DNA from: Intestinibacter sp964449895
GTDB lineage: Bacteria > Bacillota > Clostridia > Peptostreptococcales > Peptostreptococcaceae
Reading direction: 5' to 3'
Length of the DNA stretch: 37,262 bases
NCBI GenBank assembly: GCA_964449895.1
Contig: CAYVBY010000019.1
Coordinates: 1 to 37,262 of the forward strand
The position numbers were made by a program, and so were the translations under genes. Positions 8,457 through 16,014 of the stretch are shown here, in pieces. Position 1 is the first letter of the stretch; every line of letters begins with the position of its first letter. A model generated the notes under the pieces. That model worked only from the letters and a program-made list of their open reading frames with translations. It did not search any database and had not been told where the DNA came from.

Positions 8457-8465
8457 ATTATACCA
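8457..8465 (-). promoter_or_regulatory. Extended -10 promoter for yaaA-recF-gyrB-gyrA
   Basis: The minus strand reads TGGTATAAT, a TGN-extended -10 (TATAAT at 8457-8462), directly after the T-run of the dnaN terminator. No good -35 is visible at 17-18 nt, since the terminator stem occupies that position. The start is predicted near 8450, about 28 nt before yaaA. Confidence 0.55.
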
Positions 8466-8506
8466 TAAAAAAAAAGCCCTCTGTAATTATTTTTACTTGG
8501 GCTTTT
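8466..8506 (-). terminator. dnaN terminator
   Basis: On the minus strand, AAAAGCCC (8499-8506) pairs with GGGCTTTT (8472-8479) across a 19-nt loop and is followed by T residues to 8467. It separates the dnaA-dnaN unit from yaaA-recF-gyrBA. Confidence 0.75.
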
Positions 8507-8534
8507 ATATTCCTTATTTGTAATTTATTAACAA

Positions 8535-8566
8535 TTATCAACAAGATGTGGATTATTTGTGGATAT
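8535..8566. promoter_or_regulatory. DnaA-box cluster 3' of dnaN
   Basis: Three 9-mers close to the DnaA box TTATCCACA lie in 32 bp: TTATCAACA (8535-8543, plus), TGTGGATTA (8547-8555, minus) and TGTGGATAT (8558-8566, minus), each with one mismatch. They are between the dnaN stop and its terminator. Confidence 0.5.
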
Positions 8567-9675
8567 TAATTATTAGAAGATATTCTTACTGGTAAAAGTA
8601 AGTAAGTATATTTTGTTCCATCAGCAGGTTTCATTATGCATGGATTAACATTAGTTGTAAATTCTATATATATTTCTTCACAGTCAATATTTTTTAATCC
8701 TTCTAATAAGTATCTTGAATTGAAAGCTATATCTAAATAATCGCCTTCTAATGATAGTGAAACTTCTTCATAAACTGTTCCTTTTTCATTATTTGAAGTT
8801 ATGGCCATTACAGAATCTCTTATGGATAACTTAATTAAGTTGTTAAGTTCTGATTGAGAAAGTAATGAAGCTCTTTCTATACTGTTTAATAAATTTTTTG
8901 TTTTTAATTTTATTTTCGAATTATATTCTCTTGGGCATAATTTTTTATAATCTATGAATTCTCCCTCTAAAAGTCTTGTTACAATTTTAGTTTCGTCTAT
9001 TATGAAAACAGCATTTTTTTCATTAAATCCAATTTTTACATCTTCTTCTGTTGATAATAAACTATTCACATCTGTTAAAGTTTTTCCTGGAATAATTACT
9101 TTTGTATTAGTTTCATTTAAATTATCCACAGTACAACTTCTAACTGCTAATCTATATCCATCTATTGCAACTAAATTTATATCCCCATTATCAATTTCTA
9201 AAAGTTCTCCCATTAATATTGGTTTTGTTTGATCTTGTGATGTAGCAAATACTGTTTGTTTTATCATACTTTTTAAAACATCTTGAGGAATACTATATAA
9301 GTTATCCTCATTAACATCTGGAATTTGTGGATATTCTTTTGCAGAATCTCCTTTTATTTTAAATCTTGAATTTAAACAATTTATATAAACATTATTATCT
9401 TCATCTGTTTCTATTTCTACAAATGAATCTGGTAATTTTCTTATTATATCTCCAAATAGTTTTGAATTTATTACTATTTGACCTTGTTCCATAACTTCTG
9501 CTGAAACAGGAGTTTCTATTCCGATTTCTAAATCATATCCTTTTAATATTATTTCATCTTGTTTAGTAACTATTAAAATACCTTTTAATAAATCTAAAGT
9601 TGTTTTTGAATTAATAGCTTTTTGAACAATATTTATTTTATTAGCTAATAGTTTTTGATTACAAATTATTTTCAA
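8566..9675 (-). CDS. dnaN: DNA polymerase III sliding clamp (beta)
   Basis: This 369-aa protein has the three repeated clamp folds of the beta subunit that tethers polymerase III to DNA. It aligns end to end with the Firmicute form (start KIICNQKLLANKINIVQKAI, middle ILMGELLEIDNGDINLVAIDGYRLAVR, C-terminal TYLLLPVR). The start is TTG at 9675: there is no in-frame ATG nearby, and GGAGG (9685-9689) is 9 nt upstream. That 9-nt gap is exactly a perfect DnaA box, TTATCCACA. It follows dnaA across the oriC2 gap. Confidence 0.97.
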   Translation of the reverse strand: MKIICNQKLLANKINIVQKAINSKTTLDLLKGILIVTKQDEIILKGYDLEIGIETPVSAEVMEQGQIVINSKLFGDIIRKLPDSFVEIETDEDNNVYINCLNSRFKIKGDSAKEYPQIPDVNEDNLYSIPQDVLKSMIKQTVFATSQDQTKPILMGELLEIDNGDINLVAIDGYRLAVRSCTVDNLNETNTKVIIPGKTLTDVNSLLSTEEDVKIGFNEKNAVFIIDETKIVTRLLEGEFIDYKKLCPREYNSKIKLKTKNLLNSIERASLLSQSELNNLIKLSIRDSVMAITSNNEKGTVYEEVSLSLEGDYLDIAFNSRYLLEGLKNIDCEEIYIEFTTNVNPCIMKPADGTKYTYLLLPVRISSNN

Positions 9676-9684
9676 TGTGGATAA
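9676..9684 (-). promoter_or_regulatory. DnaA box between dnaN ribosome binding site and start
   Basis: The minus strand reads GGAGG-TTATCCACA-TTG, so a perfect consensus DnaA box exactly fills the spacer between the Shine-Dalgarno sequence and the dnaN TTG start. Confidence 0.8.
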
Positions 9685-9689
9685 CCTCC

Positions 9690-9764
9690 TTATCGTTTTT
9701 TAAAAAAATAATTGATATTATTTATAGTAGTATTAGTAGTAGGTGTTGTTGATAATGTGTATAA
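9690..9764 (-). other. DnaA-trio and probable DNA unwinding element
   Basis: On the minus strand two abutting DnaA boxes (TTATACACA, TTATCAACA; 9747-9764) are followed by the spacer ACACC, then CTACTACTAATACTACTA (9725-9742), whose complement is a 3'-GAT-5' repeat with one variant triplet. After that comes almost pure A/T DNA (9690-9724). In B. subtilis the trio guides DnaA onto single strand and starts melting. The same order here marks the likely opening site. Confidence 0.85.
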
Positions 9765-9928
9765 GTATGTAAATACTAAGTATATCAATCAACACAGCTT
9801 GTGCGTAAAATGTGTATAACTATATAAATTACTATTGATAACTATGTGAATAGATTTGGGATAACTTTTTGGCAAAAAAACTATTCACATATTATCCACA
9901 GTTATTCACAAGTAAAATGTGAATAACT

Positions 9929-11275
9929 TTAACCTTTTAATTCAGATATTATTTTCTTTACTTTCTTTGAAACTTCTTCATTTTTTGTAAGAGAAAGATC
10001 TGTTGCTATTTTATCATAAGCATGAATAACTGTAGTATGATCTCTTCCTCCAAATTCGTTACCAATCTTTGGTAATGACAAATCAGTAAGCTCTCTACAT
10101 AAGTACATAGCTATTTGTCTTGGATAAGCTATAGCTTTTGTTCTTTTTTTAGAATTAAAGTCGTCCATTTTTATTCCAAATTCAATAGAAACTTTTTCTT
10201 TTATTTTATTTACTGATATTTCTTGAGGTTCTGATGTTGTAACAATATCTTTTAAAGCTTCAACAGCTAAATCATAAGAAATATCTTTGTTTATAAGAGA
10301 TGAGTAAGCTACAACTCTTGTTAATGCTCCCTCTAATTCTCTTATATTTGATTTTATATAAGTTGCTATGTAGTTTAAAACATCATTTGGAACATTTATA
10401 TTTTCTATTTGAGCTTTAGTTGTTAAGATAGCGATTCTTGTTTCAAAATCAGGCGGTTGAATATCCGCAATTAATCCCATTTCAAAACGAGATCTTAATC
10501 TATCTTCTAAAGTTGGTATATCTTTAGGAGGTCTATCACTACATATAATTATTTGTTTATTACCTTCATGTAATGCATTGAATGTATGGAAGAATTCTTC
10601 TTGTGTACCTTCTTTTCCTGCTATAAATTGAATATCGTCTATAAGTAATACATCGACATTTCTATATTTATTTCTAAATTCCTCGTTTTTATCACTCCTA
10701 ATTGAATTTATAAGTTCGTTTGTAAATATTTCTGAAGAAACATAAACGACTTTAGCATCAGCTTGTTCTTTAAGAATATGATGACCAATTGCATGCATTA
10801 AATGAGTTTTTCCAAGACCAACTCCTCCATATAAAAATAATGGATTGTATGCTTTTGCTGGTGATTCAGCAACTGCTACACAAGCTGCATGTGCAAATCT
10901 GTTACTATTACCAATTACGAATGTATCAAATGTATATTTAGGATTTAAACGAGGATAATTTCTAATTGTTTTTTCGATGTTAGAATTATTGTTTTCATTA
11001 TTTGATGATTTTAAAGGATTTATTCTAACCTCATTATCAGAAATTATTTTTATTTCAAATTTATACGAAGATAGTTGACTTAAACAACTTTCTATTAGAT
11101 TTAAATATCTAGTTCTAAGTATATCTTCTGCAAATCCACTTGGAGCTAAAAGTATTAACTCATTTGGACCGCCATCGATTGCTACTGTATCTTTGAAAAA
11201 AGTTTCAAAGCTAGCTGAAGCAACTTCACCCTTTATGAGTTGCAATGTTTTTTTCCATAATGAAACGATGTCCAT
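9929..11275 (-). CDS. dnaA: Chromosomal replication initiator DnaA
   Basis: This 448-aa AAA+ initiator has domain I at about 1-80 (SLWKKTLQLIKGEVASASF), a short Asn-rich linker (about 88-105), the AAA+ domain with Walker A GGVGLGKTH (150-158) and Walker B VLLIDDIQF (about 211), and domain IV with the DNA-binding signature GGRDHTTVIHAYDKI (about 413-427). GGAGG at 11286-11290 precedes ATG 11275. DnaA boxes lie on both sides of the gene, including the upstream region where its promoter must be. This suggests the usual autoregulation. I could not pick a single convincing dnaA promoter. Confidence 0.98.
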   Translation of the reverse strand: MDIVSLWKKTLQLIKGEVASASFETFFKDTVAIDGGPNELILLAPSGFAEDILRTRYLNLIESCLSQLSSYKFEIKIISDNEVRINPLKSSNNENNNSNIEKTIRNYPRLNPKYTFDTFVIGNSNRFAHAACVAVAESPAKAYNPLFLYGGVGLGKTHLMHAIGHHILKEQADAKVVYVSSEIFTNELINSIRSDKNEEFRNKYRNVDVLLIDDIQFIAGKEGTQEEFFHTFNALHEGNKQIIICSDRPPKDIPTLEDRLRSRFEMGLIADIQPPDFETRIAILTTKAQIENINVPNDVLNYIATYIKSNIRELEGALTRVVAYSSLINKDISYDLAVEALKDIVTTSEPQEISVNKIKEKVSIEFGIKMDDFNSKKRTKAIAYPRQIAMYLCRELTDLSLPKIGNEFGGRDHTTVIHAYDKIATDLSLTKNEEVSKKVKKIISELKG

Positions 11276-12048
11276 ATCTATTAAACCTCCAACAAAATAT
11301 TTATATTTTCCACAAAGATATCCACAAAATAATAAAAAAACACTTATTTAGATTTCTTATAAAGATATTAACAGATATATGTGAATAACCTGTGTATAAT
11401 TTTTTTTTAACTTTTCATAAAAAAAATATCAACAATACTGTTGATAAAGTTATCAAGAGTATTAAATGCGATAATATCAACGAATATTAGAATTATTATC
11501 GTATTTATACACACTTATACACAAAGATATCCACAGAATGTGAAAACCTTAATAAGTTTATCAACAGTATCAACAGGTATATTAATAATATCAGAAAAAT
11601 TTCCAAATTACAATATAGTATTACTAATTTATCCACAAATAAACAACCCTGTGGATAAATTATATTAACAAGTTGTTTATTATAAAATAGTAATATAAAT
11701 AAGGTGTTTAAATCAATTAAATTTATATACAAATTGTTTGTAAAAATGTGGATAAATTCATAATAAATTAACATTAATAATATACAAATAATATAGAGTG
11801 TTTGTTTGATAAATTTAAAGATAGAGAAAAAAATTATTAAATGAACAAAAAAATGTGTATAGATTGATAATATTAAAAAATATGGTAAAATAATAAGTAT
11901 AAATTTTAATAGAAATGAGTAATATATTAAATGAATTTAGATAAATTTAACTAGAAAGTAAAAACTTTATATAATAATGTATGTAAATATATGTAAATAA
12001 TAGCTTAAAATAAAAAGTTCTAACTATTATTAGATGCTCAAAAACTCG
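11276..12048. other. oriC: Origin region oriC1 (dnaA-rpmH gap), DnaA boxes
   Basis: This AT-rich gap between divergent dnaA and rpmH has no convincing gene. Perfect DnaA boxes lie at 11629-11637 (plus), 11650-11658 and 11747-11755 (minus). One-mismatch forms lie at 11318-11326 and 11527-11535 (ATATCCACA), 11380-11388 (TGTGAATAA), 11391-11399 (TGTGTATAA), 11505-11513 and 11515-11523 (TTATACACA) and 11558-11566 (TTATCAACA). From about 11756 to 12040 I see only AT-rich sequence without boxes. It is the second half of a bipartite origin. Confidence 0.8.
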
Positions 12049-12077
12049 TTGACAAGCAACTTAAAAGCATTTATAAT
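12049..12077 (+). promoter_or_regulatory. Consensus promoter of rpmH
   Basis: A perfect TTGACA (12049-12054), a 17-nt spacer and a perfect TATAAT (12072-12077) are present. Transcription should start near 12084, giving a leader of about 70 nt before rpmH. Confidence 0.9.
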
Positions 12078-12154
12078 AATATGTGTTATGTTTACTTTGG
12101 AAGTAAAGTTATTATTTTTATAAACGGAAAAAAATTTGAAAGGCGGTGCAAAGA

Positions 12155-12289
12155 ATGAAGAGAACTTATCAGCCAAAAAAAAGACAAAGAAAAAAAGAAC
12201 ACGGATTTAGAAAAAGAATGAAAACTTCTAACGGAAGAAACGTGTTAAAAAGAAGAAGATCTAAAGGAAGAAATAGATTAACTCATTAA
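12155..12289 (+). CDS. rpmH: 50S ribosomal protein L34
   Basis: This 44-aa protein is extremely basic (KRTYQPKKRQRKKEHGFRKR, then MKTSNGRNVLKRRRSKGRNRLTH in shorter blocks), the universal L34 sequence. AAAGGCGGTG lies upstream of ATG 12155. It is driven by a perfect promoter and followed by a strong hairpin, so it may be made largely as a separate short message, with read-through into rnpA. It is divergent from dnaA across oriC1, the classic rpmH-dnaA arrangement. Confidence 0.97.
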   Translation: MKRTYQPKKRQRKKEHGFRKRMKTSNGRNVLKRRRSKGRNRLTH

Positions 12290-12294
12290 TAATT

Positions 12295-12325
12295 AAAAAG
12301 GCCGCTTAGAAAGTGGCCTTTTTGT
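12295..12325 (+). terminator. rpmH terminator / attenuator
   Basis: AAAAAGGCCGCTT pairs with AAGTGGCCTTTTT (one G-U pair, tight loop), ending in T residues 6 nt after rpmH. It should uncouple abundant L34 from the weaker-expressed rnpA. Confidence 0.85.
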
Positions 12326-12386
12326 GTAATTTTTTTATTTAAAAAATAAATATAAATGTAGCTGTGTTTATGGAGGTTTACAAAAT

Positions 12387-12731
12387 ATGTATTTTAAGGA
12401 AGCTAAACATTTAAGAAAAGACTCGGATTTTAGAAGGGTTTATAAACACGGTAAATCTTTTGCAAATAGATACTTAGTCATGTATATAATGCGAAACAAT
12501 TTAGAGTACAATCGAGTGGGCATATCAGTTTCTAAAAAAGTAGGAAAAGCTATTGTTCGCAATAAGGTTAAAAGAAGAATAAGAGAATCATATAGGTTAG
12601 ATGTTGACGGAAAAATAAAATCTGGATATGATATAGTTTTTATTGCTAGAGTTGCAATAAGTGATGTGCAATATAATGAAATTAACAAATCTATGAAATA
12701 TCTTGTAAATAAATTTAAATTATTTAAATAG
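12387..12731 (+). CDS. rnpA: Ribonuclease P protein component
   Basis: This 114-aa basic protein assists the RNase P RNA in removing 5' leaders from pre-tRNA. The family signature is clear: RVGISVSKKVGKAIVRNKVKRRIRE (about 43-67 in two blocks), with the RNR motif. The N-terminal block LRKDSDFRRVYKHGKS is also typical. GGAGG precedes ATG 12387. It is the first gene of rnpA-yidD-yidC-jag. Confidence 0.96.
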   Translation: MYFKEAKHLRKDSDFRRVYKHGKSFANRYLVMYIMRNNLEYNRVGISVSKKVGKAIVRNKVKRRIRESYRLDVDGKIKSGYDIVFIARVAISDVQYNEINKSMKYLVNKFKLFK

Positions 12732-12764
12732 ATAATTGTTTCTAATTATGGAGGTTCGAATTTA

Positions 12765-13016
12765 TTGAATAAAATAGTTTGTATAATGAAGGAAATAAAC
12801 GTTTATTTATCGAAAGTATGTATTTACTTAATAAGATTTTATCAAAAATATATATCTCCATTGAAAGGACCGACTTGTAGATTTTATCCAACATGCTCTC
12901 AGTATGCAATAGAAGCATTTAAAAAATATGGAGTGATAAAAGGTATGTTTTTATCTATAAAAAGAATACTTAAATGTCATCCATTTCACCCAGGGGGCTA
13001 TGATCCTCTAAAATAA
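12765..13016 (+). CDS. yidD: Membrane protein insertion efficiency factor YidD
   Basis: This 83-aa protein carries the YidD signature: IRFYQKYISPLKGPTCRFYP, then TCSQYAIEAFKKYG and KCHPFHPGGYDP. The conserved cysteines are in GPTCRFYPTC and KCHPF. It aids YidC-dependent insertion at the inner face of the membrane. The start is TTG 12765, with GGAGG 9 nt upstream. An in-frame ATG (IVCIMKEINVY) would remove a few residues but lacks a ribosome binding site. It sits between rnpA and yidC. Confidence 0.93.
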   Translation: MNKIVCIMKEINVYLSKVCIYLIRFYQKYISPLKGPTCRFYPTCSQYAIEAFKKYGVIKGMFLSIKRILKCHPFHPGGYDPLK

Positions 13017-13038
13017 ATATTTCAGGAGGTATACGATA

Positions 13039-13767
13039 TTGTTAGATGCAATAGGTAATATTTTAGGCTTTATACTTAGTTTTATAGTAAGTATAGTTGG
13101 CGATTATGGTTGGGCAATTATTGTGTTTACTATATTAGTTAGATTATGTTTATTACCATTAATGGTTAAACAAATAAAATCTACTAAAGCGATGCAAGAT
13201 ATACAACCTAAGATGTTAGAAATTCAAGAAAAATATAAGAATAAGCCAGAAAAGCAACAAGAAGAATTAATGAAGCTTTACAAGGATGCTAAAATAAATC
13301 CAATGGCAGGATGTTTACCATTATTAATCCAATTACCAATATTAATGGGATTATTTGCCTTATTAAGAGATCCAGTTGCACATGGGGTATTTGCTTCAAA
13401 GGCTGCATATTTAGCAGCTGATCATGGTTTTTTATGGATTGATAGTATATCACGAACTCATAATATAAGTTTAGGGTTATTATCAGGTGTAAGTGCATAT
13501 TTCATGCAAAAATCTATGGCAACTACAGATGAATCTCAAGCACAAATGATGAAGACTATGACTATAATGATGACAGCTATGTCATTCTATTGGGGATATA
13601 TGTATGAGGCAGGTCTTGCACTTTATTGGACAATGAGTAATATATTCTCAATAGCTCAATATTATTTAGTAACAAGTCCTTTAAAAGATAAAATGGCTAA
13701 CTCTAAGGAGGAAGTAATTAAAGATGAAAGATCAAAAAAAGATAAAAAGTCTAGAAATAAGAAGTAA
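13039..13767 (+). CDS. yidC: Membrane protein insertase YidC/OxaA
   Basis: This 242-aa protein is the Oxa1 core of the insertase, with about five membrane segments: IGNILGFILSFIVSIV, WAIIVFTILVRLCLLPLMV, a third around ILMGLFALL, and two near the C-terminus. The conserved groove arginine is Arg35 in ILVRLCLLPLM. A lysine-rich tail (KDERSKKDKKSRNKK) could contact ribosomes. There is no lipoprotein signal at the start, unlike B. subtilis SpoIIIJ. The start is TTG 13039 after CAGGAGG. Its 3' end overlaps jag by 44 nt. Confidence 0.94.
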   Translation: MLDAIGNILGFILSFIVSIVGDYGWAIIVFTILVRLCLLPLMVKQIKSTKAMQDIQPKMLEIQEKYKNKPEKQQEELMKLYKDAKINPMAGCLPLLIQLPILMGLFALLRDPVAHGVFASKAAYLAADHGFLWIDSISRTHNISLGLLSGVSAYFMQKSMATTDESQAQMMKTMTIMMTAMSFYWGYMYEAGLALYWTMSNIFSIAQYYLVTSPLKDKMANSKEEVIKDERSKKDKKSRNKK

Positions 13768-14365
13768 GTCTGAAGAAGAAGCTATACAAAAAGCTATTGA
13801 ACAATTAGGTGTAGATAAGACAGAGATAGAATTTGAAGTTATTGAAGAACCAACTAAAGGATTTTTAGGATTTATAGGTTCTAAAGAAGGTCTTTACAAA
13901 ATAACTTTAATAGAAAAAGAAATTGATATAGCAAAAGAATTTATTGAAAATATGTTATATAATGCAAAAATAAATGCAAATGTAATAGCAATCCAAGAAG
14001 ATAATTTAATAAAAATTAATATCGAAGGAAAAGAAGCTACATGTTTAATAGGAAGACGTGGAGAAACTTTAGATGCTGTTCAATTTTTAACTGGTTTAGC
14101 TCTTAATAAAATAAACAAGGATTCTCATTTTAGAGTCTTAGTAGATATAGAAAATTACAGAGAAAAAAGAGAAGAATCTTTAATTAGATATGCTAATAAA
14201 GTAGCAAGAGAAGTAGCTAAAACAAGAAAAACTAAAAAATTAGACTATATGAATCCTTATGAAAGAAGAATCGTTCATTCAGCTCTTCAAAATGATAAGT
14301 ATGTAATAACTTATAGTGAAGGAACAGATCCATATAGAAGATTAGTAATAGAGTATAAAAGATAA
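13724..14365 (+). CDS. jag: Jag/KhpB RNA-binding protein (Jag_N, KH, R3H)
   Basis: This 213-aa protein has three domains in order: Jag_N (about 1-55, KSLEIRSKSEEEAIQKAIEQ, ending in KGFLGFIGSKEG), KH (about 75-150, with IGRRGETLDAVQFL) and R3H (about 155-213, with the Arg-xxx-His in ERRIVHSAL). Homologues KhpB/EloR bind RNA and affect elongation and cell division in streptococci. It overlaps the end of yidC by 44 nt in another frame. AAGGAGG lies 12 nt before its ATG, inside yidC. Confidence 0.92.
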   Translation: MKDQKKIKSLEIRSKSEEEAIQKAIEQLGVDKTEIEFEVIEEPTKGFLGFIGSKEGLYKITLIEKEIDIAKEFIENMLYNAKINANVIAIQEDNLIKINIEGKEATCLIGRRGETLDAVQFLTGLALNKINKDSHFRVLVDIENYREKREESLIRYANKVAREVAKTRKTKKLDYMNPYERRIVHSALQNDKYVITYSEGTDPYRRLVIEYKR

Positions 14366-14371
14366 TTATAG

Positions 14372-14403
14372 AAACCTCCTAAGATATAGGGGGTTTTCTT
14401 TTT
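14372..14403 (+). terminator. Terminator of the rnpA-jag operon
   Basis: AAACCTCCT (14372-14380) pairs with AGGGGGTTT (14388-14396, one U-G pair), followed by TCTTTTT. It lies 6 nt after the jag stop. The remaining gap to mnmE (14404-14579) is AT-rich, with no promoter I can name confidently. Confidence 0.75.
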
Positions 14404-14579
14404 AGTATTTATTTTATATAATTACAACTGTTAATAACTCAATAAAATAATAGACTTTAATAAAATGAAATTTTTAAATAGATATTTATATTATTTAAAA
14501 AAAAAGGCTAAAATGTTAGTAATTACGTAAAGTGTTAAATTTAATAAAATATAAATAAGGATTAGAGAGGTGAAAAGAT

Positions 14580-15959
14580 TTGTTTATAGATGATACAATA
14601 GCTGCAATTGCAACTGCGCCTGGAGAAGGTGGGATAGGAATTATTAGAATAAGTGGAAGTAAATCACTAGAAGTTGCAGAAGAAATATTTAAATCAGTTT
14701 CAGGTAAAAAAATTAGTGAATATAATTTAAGAACTTTAATATATGGAAATGTATTTGACGGAGAAAAAAGAATAGATGAAGTTCTAACAGCTTATATGAA
14801 AGGACCAAATTCATATACTGGAGAAGATGTAATAGAAATAAACTGTCATGGTGGATTTATTTCTGTAAAGAAAATATTAGAATTAATATTAAGTAAAGAT
14901 GTAAGATTAGCAGATGCTGGAGAATTTACAAAAAGAGCTTTCTTAAATGGAAGAATAGATTTATCTCAAGCAGAAGCTGTAATAGATGTAATAAAATCTA
15001 GAACTGATAAAGCTCAAGAGGTTGCACAAAATCAATTAGAAGGATCATTAGCTAAGAAAATAAGAGAACTTAGATTTAAAGTTACTGAAGTTTTGGCACA
15101 AATTGAAGTATCTATAGATTTTTCTGACCAAGATGTAGAAGATGTAACTTATAAGGAAATAGAAGAAAAAGCTTTAGAATTAAGAACAGAAATTAAAAAA
15201 CTATATGATTCAGCAGAAAGTGGAAAAATACTTAGAGATGGATTAAAAACAGTAATAATAGGGAAACCAAATGTAGGAAAATCTTCTCTATTAAACTCTA
15301 TATTAGGAGAAAATAGAGCCATAGTAACAGAAATTCCAGGAACAACTAGAGATGTTATCGAAGAATTTGTAAATATAAAAGGTATACCACTAAAAATAGT
15401 AGATACAGCAGGAATAAGAGAAACTGAAGATATAGTTGAAAGAATAGGAGTACAAAAATCTAAAGAATCTATAGAATCAGCTGACTTAGTTATAATAGTT
15501 TTAGATTCTTCAAAACATTTAACTGATGAAGATATAGAAATATTACAAAGTGCAAGAAGTAAAAAAACTATAGTTTTATTAAATAAAATGGACTTAGAAC
15601 AAATTATAGAAGAAGAAAAAATAGAAGAATTTGTAGGTAAAGAAAATTTAATTAAAATATCAGCACTAAAAAATGAAGGAATTGAAAAAATACATGATAA
15701 AATAGAATCAATGGTATTTAAAGGTGACGTTAAGAGTTCATCAAATCTTGTAATAACAAATTCAAGACATAAAGATGCTTTATTAAAAGCGTATAATTCA
15801 ATAAATGACGCGATAGATGGAATTATGCAAAGACTACCATATGATTTTATAGAAGTTGATTTTAAAAATATATGGGATTATTTAGGATATATAAATGGAG
15901 ATACAGTTCAAGAAGATTTATTAGATACAATATTTAGTAACTTCTGTATAGGAAAATAA
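14580..15959 (+). CDS. mnmE: tRNA modification GTPase MnmE
   Basis: This 459-aa protein works with MnmG to make the cmnm5 modification at uridine 34 of certain tRNAs. The N-terminal tetrahydrofolate-binding domain starts DDTIAAIATAPGEGGIGIIR. The inserted G domain shows GKPNVGKSS (G1, about 228), GTTRD (G2), DTAGIRET (G3) and NKMD (G4). The protein ends with the diagnostic CIGK, the catalytic cysteine region. Start TTG 14580 follows GAGAGGTG. It is followed by mnmG with a 55-nt gap that holds a parS-like palindrome. Confidence 0.97.
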   Translation: MFIDDTIAAIATAPGEGGIGIIRISGSKSLEVAEEIFKSVSGKKISEYNLRTLIYGNVFDGEKRIDEVLTAYMKGPNSYTGEDVIEINCHGGFISVKKILELILSKDVRLADAGEFTKRAFLNGRIDLSQAEAVIDVIKSRTDKAQEVAQNQLEGSLAKKIRELRFKVTEVLAQIEVSIDFSDQDVEDVTYKEIEEKALELRTEIKKLYDSAESGKILRDGLKTVIIGKPNVGKSSLLNSILGENRAIVTEIPGTTRDVIEEFVNIKGIPLKIVDTAGIRETEDIVERIGVQKSKESIESADLVIIVLDSSKHLTDEDIEILQSARSKKTIVLLNKMDLEQIIEEEKIEEFVGKENLIKISALKNEGIEKIHDKIESMVFKGDVKSSSNLVITNSRHKDALLKAYNSINDAIDGIMQRLPYDFIEVDFKNIWDYLGYINGDTVQEDLLDTIFSNFCIGK

Positions 15960-15979
15960 TTTTGATTAACATATAAAAA

Positions 15980-15995
15980 TGTTTCTTGTGAAACA
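15980..15995. promoter_or_regulatory. parS: Candidate parS centromere site
   Basis: TGTTTCTTGTGAAACA matches the bacterial parS consensus TGTTTCACGTGAAACA at 14 of 16 positions, differing only in the two bases after TGTTTC. It sits within an 11-bp inverted repeat (15975-15985, 15990-16000) ending in T residues, so it could double as an mnmE terminator. Two ParB-family genes lie 3 kb downstream. Confidence 0.65.
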
Positions 15996-16014
15996 TTTTT
16001 AGAAAGGAGAAAAG

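Larger units (their letters stand above)
9676..9928. other. oriC: Replication origin oriC2 (dnaA-dnaN gap)
   Basis: This 253-bp gap holds perfect DnaA boxes at 9676-9684 and 9892-9900. One-mismatch forms lie at 9747-9755 (TGTTGATAA), 9756-9764 and 9811-9819 (TGTGTATAA), 9902-9910 (TTATTCACA) and 9918-9926 (TGTGAATAA). Next to the 9747/9756 pair is a run of TAG trinucleotides (9725-9742), then an AT-only stretch toward dnaN. Boxes, short spacer, trio and AT-rich DNA in this order match the unwinding side of the B. subtilis origin. Confidence 0.88.

Noticed and set aside
1449..9130. Perfect TTATCCACA sites at 1449, 5961, 7788 and 9122 inside rsbW, gyrB, recF and dnaN
   Set aside because: In rsbW, gyrB and recF they encode Val-Asp-Lys in frame. 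All four are single boxes inside genes, not clusters, so I do not call them regulatory.
11441..11774. Two open frames in opposite directions in the dnaA-rpmH gap
   Set aside because: They are made of low-complexity AT-rich DNA with DnaA boxes, and have no ribosome binding site or family resemblance.
13724..13767. Frameshift or misassembly at the yidC-jag overlap
   Set aside because: Both proteins are complete with expected domain ends, and the overlap is a normal coupled arrangement.
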